This document shows positions 45,312 to 54,211 of a stretch of 64,000 nt of DNA, piece by piece. The translations under genes and the position numbers were made by a program. Positions within the stretch are counted from its first letter, which is position 1, and every line of letters begins with the position of its first letter. Under the pieces are notes generated by a model. The model had not been told where the DNA came from. It saw only the letters and a program-made list of their open reading frames with translations, and did not search any database. The stretch comes from JAAYTL01 sp031460505 (GTDB lineage Bacteria; Bacillota; Clostridia; Tissierellales; Tissierellaceae): NCBI GenBank assembly GCA_031460505.1, contig JAVKTT010000001.1, positions 310,001-374,000 of the forward strand, given 5' to 3'.

Positions 45312-46514
45312 ATGGACTCTATAAGAGAATTATTTAAAATAGGCAATGGTCCTTCTAGCTCACACACTATGGGACCTGAAAGAGCTGCAAAAAAATTTAA
45401 AAAAGATAATCCAAATGCAACAAGTTTCAAAGCTGAGCTTTATGGATCATTGGCTCTAACTGGTAAGGGACATTTAACTGATTGGATTATTGTAGAAACT
45501 TTAAAACCTCAACCAACAGAAATTGTTTGGAAACCTGAAGTAGTACTTGAATATCATACTAATGGTATGAAATTATTTGCCTATGATGAAAATGGAAAGT
45601 TACTCAACGATTGGCTTGTTTTCTCCGTAGGCGGAGGCACTATAATGGAAGAAGGACAGGCTAGACAAGGTGGGTCTAATGTATATAGATTGAGCACTAT
45701 GGAAGATATAATGAAATGGTGCAAAGACAACAATAAAGAATTATGGGAATATGTTGTTGAAATGGAAGGTGTCGAAATCTGGGATTATCTTGAAGAAATC
45801 TGGGAAGCTATGCAGGATTCTGTAAAATCCGGGCTTTCAAAGAACGATGTTCTACCTGGTGCTTTAAAACACCCTAGAAAAGCACAATCCATCTACAGAA
45901 AAGCTACTAAACAAAATTCACCCGATGCATTTAGAGGTAAGATATTTGCTTATACATTGGCAGTATCAGAAGAAAATGGCGGTGGGGGTACTGTGGTTAC
46001 TGCTCCGACATGTGGTGCTGCTGGTGTAATTCCAGGCTTACTTTATGCATTAAGGGAAGAATATGATTTGCCTAAAGAAGAAGTACTAAAAGGTCTAGCT
46101 ATTGCAGGACTTATAGGAAACCTAATTAAAGAAAATGCAACTATTTCAGGAGCTGAAGGTGGTTGTCAAGCTGAGATAGGTTCAGCATGTGCTATGGCAG
46201 CTGGTATGGCAGCATTCTTGTTAGGTGGATTCATTGAGCAAATTGAGTACGCTGCTGAAATGGCATTAGAGCATCATTTAGGATTGACATGTGATCCAAT
46301 CGGTGGTTACGTACAAGTACCATGTATTGAAAGAAACGCTAAAGCAGCTGTTAGAGCTCTTGATTCTGTAATTTATTCACTTTATACTGATGGAAAACAT
46401 CTTGTATCCTTTGATCAAGTAGTTGAGACAATGAAAAAGACAGGTGCAGATTTAAAGTATGAGTACAAAGAGACTTCTCTAGGCGGGCTAGCGGATTTGT
46501 CATTTGAAATTTAA
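45312..46514 (+). CDS. sdaA: L-serine ammonia-lyase, iron-sulfur, fused single-chain type
   Basis: Converts L-serine to pyruvate and ammonia with an oxygen-sensitive [4Fe-4S] cluster. 400 residues: a beta-domain (1-150) fused to the catalytic alpha-domain. Cluster cysteines C285, C327 and C338 show the C-x41-C-x10-C spacing of the family, and PTCGAAGVIPG near 232 and GPSSSHTMGPERAA near 13 are conserved. The beta-domain seems shorter and divergent compared with E. coli SdaA. Starts 25 bases after ilvA, so likely in one transcript. Oxygen sensitivity fits an anaerobe. Confidence 0.94.
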   Translation: MDSIRELFKIGNGPSSSHTMGPERAAKKFKKDNPNATSFKAELYGSLALTGKGHLTDWIIVETLKPQPTEIVWKPEVVLEYHTNGMKLFAYDENGKLLNDWLVFSVGGGTIMEEGQARQGGSNVYRLSTMEDIMKWCKDNNKELWEYVVEMEGVEIWDYLEEIWEAMQDSVKSGLSKNDVLPGALKHPRKAQSIYRKATKQNSPDAFRGKIFAYTLAVSEENGGGGTVVTAPTCGAAGVIPGLLYALREEYDLPKEEVLKGLAIAGLIGNLIKENATISGAEGGCQAEIGSACAMAAGMAAFLLGGFIEQIEYAAEMALEHHLGLTCDPIGGYVQVPCIERNAKAAVRALDSVIYSLYTDGKHLVSFDQVVETMKKTGADLKYEYKETSLGGLADLSFEI

Positions 46515-46518
46515 GGTA

Positions 46519-46543
46519 TGGGGACACACGTCCCCATTTTTTT
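46519..46543 (+). terminator. Intrinsic terminator after sdaA
   Basis: TGGGGAC-ACAC-GTCCCCA followed by seven T. The end of fumC on the other strand abuts it. Confidence 0.88.
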
Positions 46544-47906
46544 ACACCATTGTTTCTGGTTTTATGATATTGTCAAACTCTTCTTCTGTTAAATATCCTA
46601 ATTCTACAGCTGCCTCTTTTAAAGACGAACCATTGTTATGAGCAGTCTTTGCTACCTTAGCTGCCTTTTCATATCCAATATGTGGATTCAATGCTGTAAC
46701 CAACATTAAGGATTTATCTAAGTTTTCCTTCATCTTCTCTTTATTTGGTAATATTCCTGATGCACAATGTTCATCGAATGATATGATAGCATCACTTAAA
46801 AGTCTCACAGATTGTAAGAAATTATATATCATCATTGGCATAAATACATTTAGTTGGAAATTACCTTGAGATGCTCCTAAATTTATTGCTACGTCATTGC
46901 CCATGACTTGAACAGTTACCATTGTCAATGCTTCTGCTTGAGTTGGATTTACTTTACCTGGCATTATTGAACTACCTGGCTCATTTTCAGGAATAAATAT
47001 TTCACCAATTCCACATCTTGGTCCACTGGCTAACCATCTTACATCGTTGGCAATCTTCATCAAGTCTGCAGCTAGTGACTTAAGTGATCCATGTGTATAT
47101 GCTAAATCACTTTTACTTGTTAAAGAATAGAATTTATTATCTGCGGTTTTAAATCTTGTATTTGTTAAAGAAGTTATTTCTTCAGCTACAATTCTTCCAA
47201 AATCCTTGTGAGCATTTAATCCCGTACCCACAGCTGTTCCCCCTAGAGCTAAATCCCTCATACTTTCTAATGATTCCTCTACTCTTCTTTCTCCTTTTAA
47301 AAGCATTTCTTTCCATGCACTAATTTCTTGAGAAAATGATATAGGTACTGCATCTTGAAGATGGGTTCTACCTGTTTTTATAATACCTTCATTCTCTTTT
47401 TCTAGTCTATCAAAGGTTTCTCTTAACTGTTTTATAGCTGGTAGTAGTTTACCCTCTACTTCCAAAACAGCTGATATACTCATAGCAGTAGGAAATGTAT
47501 CATTTGAGCTTTGGGACATATTTACATGGTCATTAGGATGTATTAACTTTTCTCCTAAAATTGAATTTGCCCTATTTGCAACTACCTCGTTTACATTCAT
47601 ATTACTTTGAGTACCACTACCTGTTTGCCATACAACCAGCGGAAAATTATTATCTAGTTTCCCATCAGATATTTCATCACAGACTTGAGATATAATATCC
47701 ATTTTTTGATCATCTAGCTTACCTAATTTATTATTAGTAATTGCTGCCGCTTTCTTTAATATACTAAAAGCTCTTATGATTTCAATTGGCATCTTCTCTA
47801 TACCTATTTTAAAGTTTTGAGAACTTCTCTGGGTTTGAGCTCCCCAATACTTATCAGCCGGAACTTTAACTTCACCCATAGTATCATGTTCAATTCTATA
47901 ATCCAT
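46542..47906 (-). CDS. fumC: Fumarate hydratase, class II
   Basis: Iron-independent fumarase interconverting fumarate and L-malate. 454 residues. Seen: SGTQSNMNVNEV, the catalytic His in TGRTHLQDAVPISF, and the signature GSSIMPGKVNPTQ with the catalytic serine. Aspartate ammonia-lyase of the same superfamily is possible in principle, but the opening YRIEHDTMGEVKVPADKYWGAQT matches fumarases. No other citric-acid-cycle genes are nearby. Confidence 0.95.
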   Translation of the reverse strand: MDYRIEHDTMGEVKVPADKYWGAQTQRSSQNFKIGIEKMPIEIIRAFSILKKAAAITNNKLGKLDDQKMDIISQVCDEISDGKLDNNFPLVVWQTGSGTQSNMNVNEVVANRANSILGEKLIHPNDHVNMSQSSNDTFPTAMSISAVLEVEGKLLPAIKQLRETFDRLEKENEGIIKTGRTHLQDAVPISFSQEISAWKEMLLKGERRVEESLESMRDLALGGTAVGTGLNAHKDFGRIVAEEITSLTNTRFKTADNKFYSLTSKSDLAYTHGSLKSLAADLMKIANDVRWLASGPRCGIGEIFIPENEPGSSIMPGKVNPTQAEALTMVTVQVMGNDVAINLGASQGNFQLNVFMPMMIYNFLQSVRLLSDAIISFDEHCASGILPNKEKMKENLDKSLMLVTALNPHIGYEKAAKVAKTAHNNGSSLKEAAVELGYLTEEEFDNIIKPETMV

Positions 47907-47941
47907 ATATAAATACCTCCTATTAATTTACTATTACCTAT

Positions 47942-47971
47942 GATATACCCAAGATTTATTAAAGTAGTCAA
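47942..47971 (-). promoter_or_regulatory. Candidate promoter for fumC
   Basis: TTGACT, 18 bases, TATATC, about 36 bases before the start codon. Confidence 0.4.
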
Positions 47972-47994
47972 AATAGTATTTTTAAAGATTCCTC

Positions 47995-48034
47995 TTAAAA
48001 AAGATGTGTTTAGTCTTCACTAAACACATCTTTT
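47995..48034 (-). terminator. Intrinsic terminator overlapping the end of the MATE gene
   Basis: AAAAGATGTGTTTAGT-loop-ACTAAACACATCTTTT: a perfect 16-pair stem with the stop codon inside it, and a short T run on the minus strand. Confidence 0.85.
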
Positions 48035-49356
48035 CTTTTATATGATGAATATGCAAATATAAATCTAAAGAATAAATCCAAAGCCATGCTCAACCAAATC
48101 CATAAAATATTTCCATGAAAGTAGGTTGATATTAATATAATTAGTGGTATCCTAATACCCCATATACCTAAACCAGTATTGATTAAAGGTGCATTGGGAT
48201 AGCCCGCTCCTCTTAGAACACCATTATATAATCCACTTAGATTTTGTGGCATTTGTGAAAATCCCATTACTATCAAGTATACTGCTCCTATAGCAACGAC
48301 TTCTAGATCATCAGTTAAAGCTCTCATTATCAACTTAGGGAATAATAAAAGAGCCCCACCTGCAAAGGCAGTAATAATTATAGTCATCTTAAACAATTCA
48401 TCAAGGTACATCTTGCCAAGTTTTTTGTCATTAGAGCCTAAGCTACGGCCTACAAATGCAGTAGCAGCTATGGCTAGTCCAGTTGCTGGCATATAAGATA
48501 CTGATTCTGCTTGTAGACCTAATTGATAAGCCGCATATGCAGTTTCTCCATAATTAAGGATTGCTCTAGTAATAAAAATTGCCCCTATTTGATAGAATGA
48601 CAATTCTAAAGAAGTTGGTATACCATATTTAGCCAATGATAATAATTCTTCTTTTCTAAATCCAATCTTTTGTTTTTCTGTTCCTTCTTTTAACTCTTTA
48701 TTTGTCTTTAATAAAAAATATAATCCTAATGCTGCTGATACGACATGTGCTATGTTGTAAGCATAGCCAGCACCTCTTAATCCTAAATTAGGGAAACCGA
48801 AATTTCCAAATATCAATAAGAAGCTGAAAATAATATTTACTATATTTAATACGCTAACAACAATCATAGGTGTCTTAGCATCACCCATACCTTGTAATAT
48901 CCCTGCTGTAAATTGTATCAATGCAGCAAATGGTAAACTCCAAGATATGATTTTTAGATATATACTAGCACTATGTAATAATTCTTGACTTGAATTAAAT
49001 ATACTTAATAAAGTTTCAGAATTCCAATATAAGATTTGTTGCATTAAAATAGACATGATTGCTACTACAAATATGCCTTGTTCTGTTACTGATGAAATCT
49101 TATTATTGTTTTGTGCTCCATAATTTCTTGCAACAAATGCTGATGATCCTACTCCTAAGCCCTTGAATAACGCCCATGCTATTCTATATAATATATTACT
49201 TATGCCTATGGCACCTATTGCTATGGCATTAATTCTACCTACAAATGCCATGGATACTACCCCTGCTGCCATTTGCAATATGTTTTCAAAGGTTATGGGT
49301 ACAATCATAGAAAGGACATTGTTTCTTATTATTTTAGAGTCATATCTTTTTTCCAT
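48010..49356 (-). CDS. MATE family efflux transporter
   Basis: 448 residues and twelve membrane helices in two homologous halves. The N-terminal MIVPITFENILQMAAGVVSMAFVG and the pair PATGLAIAATAFVG/NLSGLYNGVLRGAGYP are typical of MATE (NorM/DinF-like). Such pumps export drugs, dyes or metabolites by Na+ or H+ antiport; the substrate cannot be told. Transcribed alone. Confidence 0.9.
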   Translation of the reverse strand: MEKRYDSKIIRNNVLSMIVPITFENILQMAAGVVSMAFVGRINAIAIGAIGISNILYRIAWALFKGLGVGSSAFVARNYGAQNNNKISSVTEQGIFVVAIMSILMQQILYWNSETLLSIFNSSQELLHSASIYLKIISWSLPFAALIQFTAGILQGMGDAKTPMIVVSVLNIVNIIFSFLLIFGNFGFPNLGLRGAGYAYNIAHVVSAALGLYFLLKTNKELKEGTEKQKIGFRKEELLSLAKYGIPTSLELSFYQIGAIFITRAILNYGETAYAAYQLGLQAESVSYMPATGLAIAATAFVGRSLGSNDKKLGKMYLDELFKMTIIITAFAGGALLLFPKLIMRALTDDLEVVAIGAVYLIVMGFSQMPQNLSGLYNGVLRGAGYPNAPLINTGLGIWGIRIPLIILISTYFHGNILWIWLSMALDLFFRFIFAYSSYKRKDVFSED

Positions 49357-49445
49357 ATGTCATCTCCTTATCTATAGCTACAAATTATATAATACACTAC
49401 TTTCAGTCCCTCTTACAAGCTACAAATGATAAATTTATCATCAAG

Positions 49446-49478
49446 AAAAAAGGATAGACATAAAGTCCATCCTTTTTA
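49446..49478 (-). terminator. Intrinsic terminator after the YfcC-type transporter gene
   Basis: On the minus strand AAAGGATGGAC-TTTAT-GTCTATCCTT and a T run; one wobble pair. Confidence 0.85.
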
Positions 49479-49490
49479 ATCATTTTTATT

Positions 49491-50888
49491 TTACAGTCCA
49501 GTCCATCCTATTGCTCCTAATGCATAAAGAACCACCATACAAACAAGGAACATAGCTATAACACATGGCATTACCCATTTAAACCATTTTCCATATGAAA
49601 CTCCTGCTATCTCTAAAGATCCTACAGTAGCACCTAGTGCTGGAGAAACAAGATTTGTAAATCCATCTCCATACTGGAATGCAGAAACTGCTAATTGAGG
49701 AGTCATACCTAAAGCTTGTGACATAGGTCCGATAATTGGGAATAGTATAGCTGCCTTTCCACTTGCTGAAGGAATGAACACATTTATTACAGATATTACA
49801 ACTGAAATTCCGATTGCTGAGAGAGCAACTGGTAAAGATTTTAATGGTAATGTTGCATAATAAACAATAGTGTGTAGAATATTACCGTTTGACATTACAA
49901 GACTCATTGTACTTGCTAATCCGATAATAAATGCAACGAATCCCATTCCAGATGCACCCTTAGCAAAAGCATTTCCATATTCTTCTTGGCTTTGTCCATA
50001 GATTATAGCTACTACAATAGATGCCAATAAGTTAACTGCTAACATATATTCATGAGTTTTACCTAATCCCATAAAGAAGTATACAATAACAGCATATTGA
50101 AGTATAAAGACAATAGTTGCAGCTAATGCTCTAGGGTTTAAAGTTACTTCTTTCATTTCATCGTTATCTATATTGTCTAACCAATCTGTATTTCCCATTA
50201 AAGATGCAGAAGGGTTTTTTGAAACTTTTACAGAATATCTTGTTAAGTAAATAGCTCCGATTGCTAAACAAATAAGCATTACTATCATTCTTGTTCCAAA
50301 TCCAGAATATATTGGTAAATCCATCATTAATTGTGGTATCATTAAGTTTGTTGGACCTGTACCTAGTCCAATGAATGCTGGGAAAAATGTTATTCCTACT
50401 GCACTAATAGGGTCTAATTTTAACTTTGCTGCTACCATAAGTCCAATTGGTACAATAGCAATCATATGGTCTCCTCCACCAAAACCGCCAATGATTCCAA
50501 TTAAGAAAAATATAATAGGAACTAATACCTTAACTCCCTTATCTTGTAATTTATAAACAGCCCAACTTACTACTTCATCTATAGCTCCTGTACCTAAAAT
50601 AACTCCTATACTTCCTCCCATTACAAGAAGTAATCCAATAATTAATCCAGTATTTCGAATTCCTTGTAAAATTAATAATGTTGCTTGCCATGGGCTTACT
50701 GGCGTTTGTTCAGGTAAAAATTCAAATTGATCACCAAGAAGATTACCATTTGCATCAGTTCCAAATTGTCCAGCCGGAACAATATAAGTTAATATACTCA
50801 TAAAAACTATTAATCCAAGCATTAAAACTAATAAATGTGGCATTTTGAATCCTTTTTTCTTTTTTTCAACTGGTTTATTTTTGCTCAT
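49491..50888 (-). CDS. YfcC/DcuC-family membrane transporter
   Basis: 465 residues and about twelve membrane helices. The N-terminal MPHLLVLMLGLIVFMSILTYIVPAG, the glycine-rich GIIGGFGGGDHMIAIVPIG and the FIPSASGKAAILFPI segment identify the YfcC/AitC group of the C4-dicarboxylate carrier superfamily. Members are thought to move amino acids, dipeptides or acylated amino acids. It is the last gene of an operon with a M20 amidohydrolase and a C-S lyase, so I infer it imports the substrate that those enzymes cleave. Confidence 0.82.
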   Translation of the reverse strand: MSKNKPVEKKKKGFKMPHLLVLMLGLIVFMSILTYIVPAGQFGTDANGNLLGDQFEFLPEQTPVSPWQATLLILQGIRNTGLIIGLLLVMGGSIGVILGTGAIDEVVSWAVYKLQDKGVKVLVPIIFFLIGIIGGFGGGDHMIAIVPIGLMVAAKLKLDPISAVGITFFPAFIGLGTGPTNLMIPQLMMDLPIYSGFGTRMIVMLICLAIGAIYLTRYSVKVSKNPSASLMGNTDWLDNIDNDEMKEVTLNPRALAATIVFILQYAVIVYFFMGLGKTHEYMLAVNLLASIVVAIIYGQSQEEYGNAFAKGASGMGFVAFIIGLASTMSLVMSNGNILHTIVYYATLPLKSLPVALSAIGISVVISVINVFIPSASGKAAILFPIIGPMSQALGMTPQLAVSAFQYGDGFTNLVSPALGATVGSLEIAGVSYGKWFKWVMPCVIAMFLVCMVVLYALGAIGWTGL

Positions 50889-50997
50889 TTTTGTCCTCCT
50901 GTTTAGTATTTAATATAACTAATTTGGTTTGAAGACTTCAATTTAGATTTAAAACATTGAAGCCTTCAATAATTTTAAAATAGTTTACTTTATCTTA

Positions 50998-52164
50998 TTA
51001 ATTGCCATTTAAGAAATCATATGCATATTGTGCAAAGAACTCTGCTCCATTTGCTAATACATCTTCATCAATGTCGAATTTAGGATGATGTTGTGCGTAT
51101 GTCATTCCTTTTTCTTCATTTCTAATTCCTATATATGCCATGAAACCTTTGTATTTTTGCATAAAGAAACCATAGTTTTCTGAAGCACATATTTGTTCAA
51201 ATTCATCTAATTCAAATGTTCCTAATTTTTCTACTACTTTTTCAGCTCTTTTTACTGCTTCTGCATTATTATAAACGACTGGAACACCATCTGTAAAAGT
51301 CACATTAGCAGTAGCTCCATACATCTTTGCACCATTTTCTGCAATTTCTTTGATGTATTCTCTTGCTGCATCTTCTCCTTCCTTAGAAAAAGATCTAATT
51401 CCGCCAATTAATTTAGCATTTTGAGGGAATATATTACCCATAGTTCCAGCTTCGATTTTTCCTACATGAACTACTAAAGGTTCTATAGTTTTATATCTGT
51501 TTGTAGGAATAGATGATACTGCCAATAATATATTTGCTAAAGGTTTGATAGGATCTATAGATAAATCTGGTCTTGAAGCATGACCACCACGTCCTACTAC
51601 TTCCACTTCAAAGTTACTTCCTGCAGCCATTCTTGGTCCAGCTACTACTGAAATCTTACCTGAAGGTATATCAGCCCATAGATGAGCTGCAATCATTTGA
51701 TCTACTCCACCTTGTTCATCTAAATATGCTAAGATTTCTTTAGCTCCACCACCTATTTCTTCAGCAGCTTGGAAGCATAGGAATACTTCTCCTTCAAGTT
51801 CATCTTTAACTTCTGAAAGTAGTTTAGCCGCACCTAGTAACATTGCTGTATGCCCGTCATGACCACATGCATGCATTACTCCTTCAACAGTTGACTTATA
51901 TTCTGTCTCAACTTCTTCTGTAACTGGTAGGGCATCCATATCAGCTCTGATACCAATTCTTTTACCTTCTTTATTTCCTTTGATTCTACCAACTACACCA
52001 TTGTTTTCAACTCTTACATAAGGAATTCCCATTTTATCTAATTCTTCGCATACTATTTGTGATGTTCTAGTTTCTTTATAAGATAATTCAGGATTCATAT
52101 GGAAATCTCTTCTCATAGAGATAATATAATCTTCATATTTCTTAGCTAATTCTTGAAATTTCAT
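50998..52164 (-). CDS. M20 family amidohydrolase (HipO/AmaA type)
   Basis: 388 residues of the M20D group that hydrolyses N-acyl amino acids or N-substituted cysteine derivatives. Metal-binding residues are seen in RADMDALPVTEE, MHACGHDGHTAMLLGAA and FQAAEEIGGGA, with the dimerisation (lid) domain in the middle (about 185-300). The Cys in HACGH is usual for this group. It lies between patB and the YfcC transporter; deacylation before C-S cleavage is the likely order (inference). Confidence 0.88.
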   Translation of the reverse strand: MKFQELAKKYEDYIISMRRDFHMNPELSYKETRTSQIVCEELDKMGIPYVRVENNGVVGRIKGNKEGKRIGIRADMDALPVTEEVETEYKSTVEGVMHACGHDGHTAMLLGAAKLLSEVKDELEGEVFLCFQAAEEIGGGAKEILAYLDEQGGVDQMIAAHLWADIPSGKISVVAGPRMAAGSNFEVEVVGRGGHASRPDLSIDPIKPLANILLAVSSIPTNRYKTIEPLVVHVGKIEAGTMGNIFPQNAKLIGGIRSFSKEGEDAAREYIKEIAENGAKMYGATANVTFTDGVPVVYNNAEAVKRAEKVVEKLGTFELDEFEQICASENYGFFMQKYKGFMAYIGIRNEEKGMTYAQHHPKFDIDEDVLANGAEFFAQYAYDFLNGN

Positions 52165-52191
52165 TATTAAAAGCCTCCTTATTTAAAAGAT

Positions 52192-53376
52192 CTATTTAAT
52201 ATTATTAACTGCTTTACAAATTCTTTCTAATCCTTGCTCAAGTAATTTTCTAGGGCAAGCAAAGTTTATTCTTACAAAACCAGCTCCACCTTCACCAAAC
52301 CATGTACCGCCATCTAAAGCTACTTTTCCTTCTTTAGTAATCCAATCTTGTAGCTTTTCACCATCAGTTTCATATTCTCTTAAGTCAATCCAACCTAAAT
52401 AAGTTGCTTGAGTATCAATTAATTTAGCTTTTGGTAAATGCTCACCTAGATAATCTTTCATAAATTTAATATTTCCCTCTAAATATGAAAGTAATTGTTC
52501 TAACCATTCTTCTCCTTCATTATAAGCAGCCTCTACAGCTACCATACTTAATGGACTCTGTAATGTAACACTATTTCTTTCTAATTGCTCTCTAAATTTA
52601 GCCATTATGTCCCTATTTGGAATAATAATATTAGAAGATGTCATACCTGCTAAATTAAATGTTTTGCTTGGAGCTGTACATGTAACTGAGTTTTGTGCAA
52701 ATTCTTCATTTATAGATCCAAACATAATATGTTTATGTCCTGAGTAAACTAAATCATTGTGAATTTCATCTGACACTACTAATACATCATTTTCTAAACA
52801 TAATTCACCTATTTTAGTTAATTCTTCTTCAGTCCAAACCCTTGATACTGGATTATGTGGGCTACATAGAATAAACATTTTAACTCTAGGATCTTTTACT
52901 TTTTCTTCAAAATCTTCAAAGTCTATTTCATAACTATCTCCAACGTGCTTAAGTGTATTTACTACAACTTGGCAACCGTTATTTCTAATTGCATTTGCAA
53001 ATGGATAGTATACAGGTTGTTGTATTAATACTTTATCTCCAGGTGCACAGAAAGCTTGTACTAAATAGTTAATTGCTGGAACTATACCAGGAGTATATTC
53101 GATCCATTCTTTTTTGATATCCCAGCCAAATCTTCTCTTTGTCCAGTTAATAATTGAATCATAATATGAATCTGATCTTCCTGTGTATCCGTAAATTTTA
53201 TGCTCAACTCTTTTTCTTAAAGCCTCAACTATAGGTTCTGCTACCTCAAAGTCCATATCAGCTATCCAAAATGGTAGAACATCTTCATGTCCAAACATTA
53301 ATTTTAAATTATCTGGATCCCATTTCATTGCGCCAGTGCCACTTCTATCAATGATTTCATCAAAATTGTAACTCAT
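52192..53376 (-). CDS. patB: PatB/MalY family pyridoxal-phosphate C-S lyase
   Basis: 394 residues, fold-type I aminotransferase family. PLP lysine in APSKTFNLAGMTSSN (about residue 232), PLP contacts in VVSDEIHNDLV, and the opening FDEIIDRSGTGAMKWDP typical of MalY/PatB. Known members cleave cystathionine or S-alkyl-cysteine conjugates to pyruvate, ammonia and a thiol. First gene of a three-gene operon; its promoter carries half-sites shared with the marR operator. An ordinary aminotransferase role is possible but less likely. Confidence 0.88.
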   Translation of the reverse strand: MSYNFDEIIDRSGTGAMKWDPDNLKLMFGHEDVLPFWIADMDFEVAEPIVEALRKRVEHKIYGYTGRSDSYYDSIINWTKRRFGWDIKKEWIEYTPGIVPAINYLVQAFCAPGDKVLIQQPVYYPFANAIRNNGCQVVVNTLKHVGDSYEIDFEDFEEKVKDPRVKMFILCSPHNPVSRVWTEEELTKIGELCLENDVLVVSDEIHNDLVYSGHKHIMFGSINEEFAQNSVTCTAPSKTFNLAGMTSSNIIIPNRDIMAKFREQLERNSVTLQSPLSMVAVEAAYNEGEEWLEQLLSYLEGNIKFMKDYLGEHLPKAKLIDTQATYLGWIDLREYETDGEKLQDWITKEGKVALDGGTWFGEGGAGFVRINFACPRKLLEQGLERICKAVNNIK

Positions 53377-53539
53377 ATTACTACATCTCCTTTATACTTT
53401 TAATTATAAATGTTAATAATTGGTTGAAAATGTTTGCAACTAACTAATAATATTTCGTATTATTGTTACTCATTAGTCACTATATTATTTAATAAAAAAA
53501 CAATAATATTAGTTAAATAGATTAATGGTTGATGTATTC

Positions 53540-53557
53540 AATAGTTAATCTAGTTAA
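53540..53557 (-). promoter_or_regulatory. Candidate MarR half-sites downstream of the patB promoter
   Basis: The plus strand has AATAGTTAA and TAGTTAA in direct repeat. AATAGTTAA is also one arm of the marR operator at 54157-54179. The position covers the first transcribed bases of the patB operon. Confidence 0.4.
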
Positions 53558-53572
53558 CCTTTTCATGATTAT

Positions 53573-53601
53573 ATAATACACTTCATATTTTATAAAGTCA
53601 A
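53573..53601 (-). promoter_or_regulatory. Sigma-A type promoter for the patB operon
   Basis: TTGACT, 17 bases, TATTAT. It lies about 200 bases before patB; the long AT-rich leader in between contains another hairpin (AATAATA...TATTATT at 53445-53463) and no gene. Confidence 0.6.
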
Positions 53602-53616
53602 CACTTTTTTGAAAAA

Positions 53617-53646
53617 TAAAAAAATGCCCTTTCGGACATTTTTTTC
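53617..53646 (-). terminator. Intrinsic terminator after marR
   Basis: AAATGTCC-GAAA-GGGCATTT with flanking A and T runs; a stem with one wobble pair and a GNRA loop. Confidence 0.85.
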
Positions 53647-53653
53647 TAATTCT

Positions 53654-54130
53654 CTATACTCTTCTTGAATGGTGAATTCTATGTAATTCTTTATTTAAAG
53701 CCTCTAATACTTTCACTGTTGATTTAAGATCCTCTAAGGAGATATCCTCGATATTTGACATTTCACTTAAGATTCTTGTATAATTTTCACAGTCTAATTT
53801 TGTATGAAATTTATGTATTAGCTCGCCTTTTTCTGTTAGAGTTATGATATATTGTCTATTATCATCTACATCTCTTTTTCTTTTTACTAATCCTTTCTCC
53901 ACTAAAGATTTTATTAACACTGACATTGCTGATTTTGTTCTATATGACTTTGCAGCTAATTCATTTAAATTTGCCCCTGGATTTTCCTCTATCATTTGAA
54001 GCACATGGACGTCTGTTTGGTACAATAAATCATCTGTTCCGTATTTTCTTGGGCTATTTTGATAGCTTGTAATTATCCTATAATAGGTATTTAGACCTTC
54101 CATTATTTCTGAAAAAACTTTATCCTCCAC
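53654..54130 (-). CDS. MarR family transcriptional regulator
   Basis: 158 residues, winged-helix repressor type. Residues about 50-120 carry the DNA-binding region (NLNELAAKSYRTKSAMSVLIKSLVEKGLVKRKRDVDDNRQ split across helix-turn-helix and wing with the conserved DxRxx-like DDNRQ). Ligand is unknown. Two GTG starts are possible; the second (54130) has AGGGG eight bases before it, so I use it. It stands at the patB operon and its own promoter has a palindromic operator, which fits autoregulation and control of patB. Confidence 0.88.
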   Translation of the reverse strand: MEDKVFSEIMEGLNTYYRIITSYQNSPRKYGTDDLLYQTDVHVLQMIEENPGANLNELAAKSYRTKSAMSVLIKSLVEKGLVKRKRDVDDNRQYIITLTEKGELIHKFHTKLDCENYTRILSEMSNIEDISLEDLKSTVKVLEALNKELHRIHHSRRV

Positions 54131-54156
54131 TATATACACCCCTAATAATTAATGAA

Positions 54157-54179
54157 AATAGTTAAGTAATTCAACTATT
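54157..54179 (-). promoter_or_regulatory. Palindromic operator of marR
   Basis: AATAGTTAAGTAATTCAACTATT: 7-bp arms and near-symmetry through the centre, just below the -10 box of marR, the usual place for MarR autorepression. Confidence 0.55.
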
Positions 54180-54182
54180 TAT

Positions 54183-54211
54183 ATTCTATATCATTTTCCC
54201 CTGTAAATCAA
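54183..54211 (-). promoter_or_regulatory. Promoter for marR
   Basis: TTGATT, 17 bases, TAGAAT. The -35 box overlaps the last bases of the upstream dehydrogenase gene. Confidence 0.55.
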
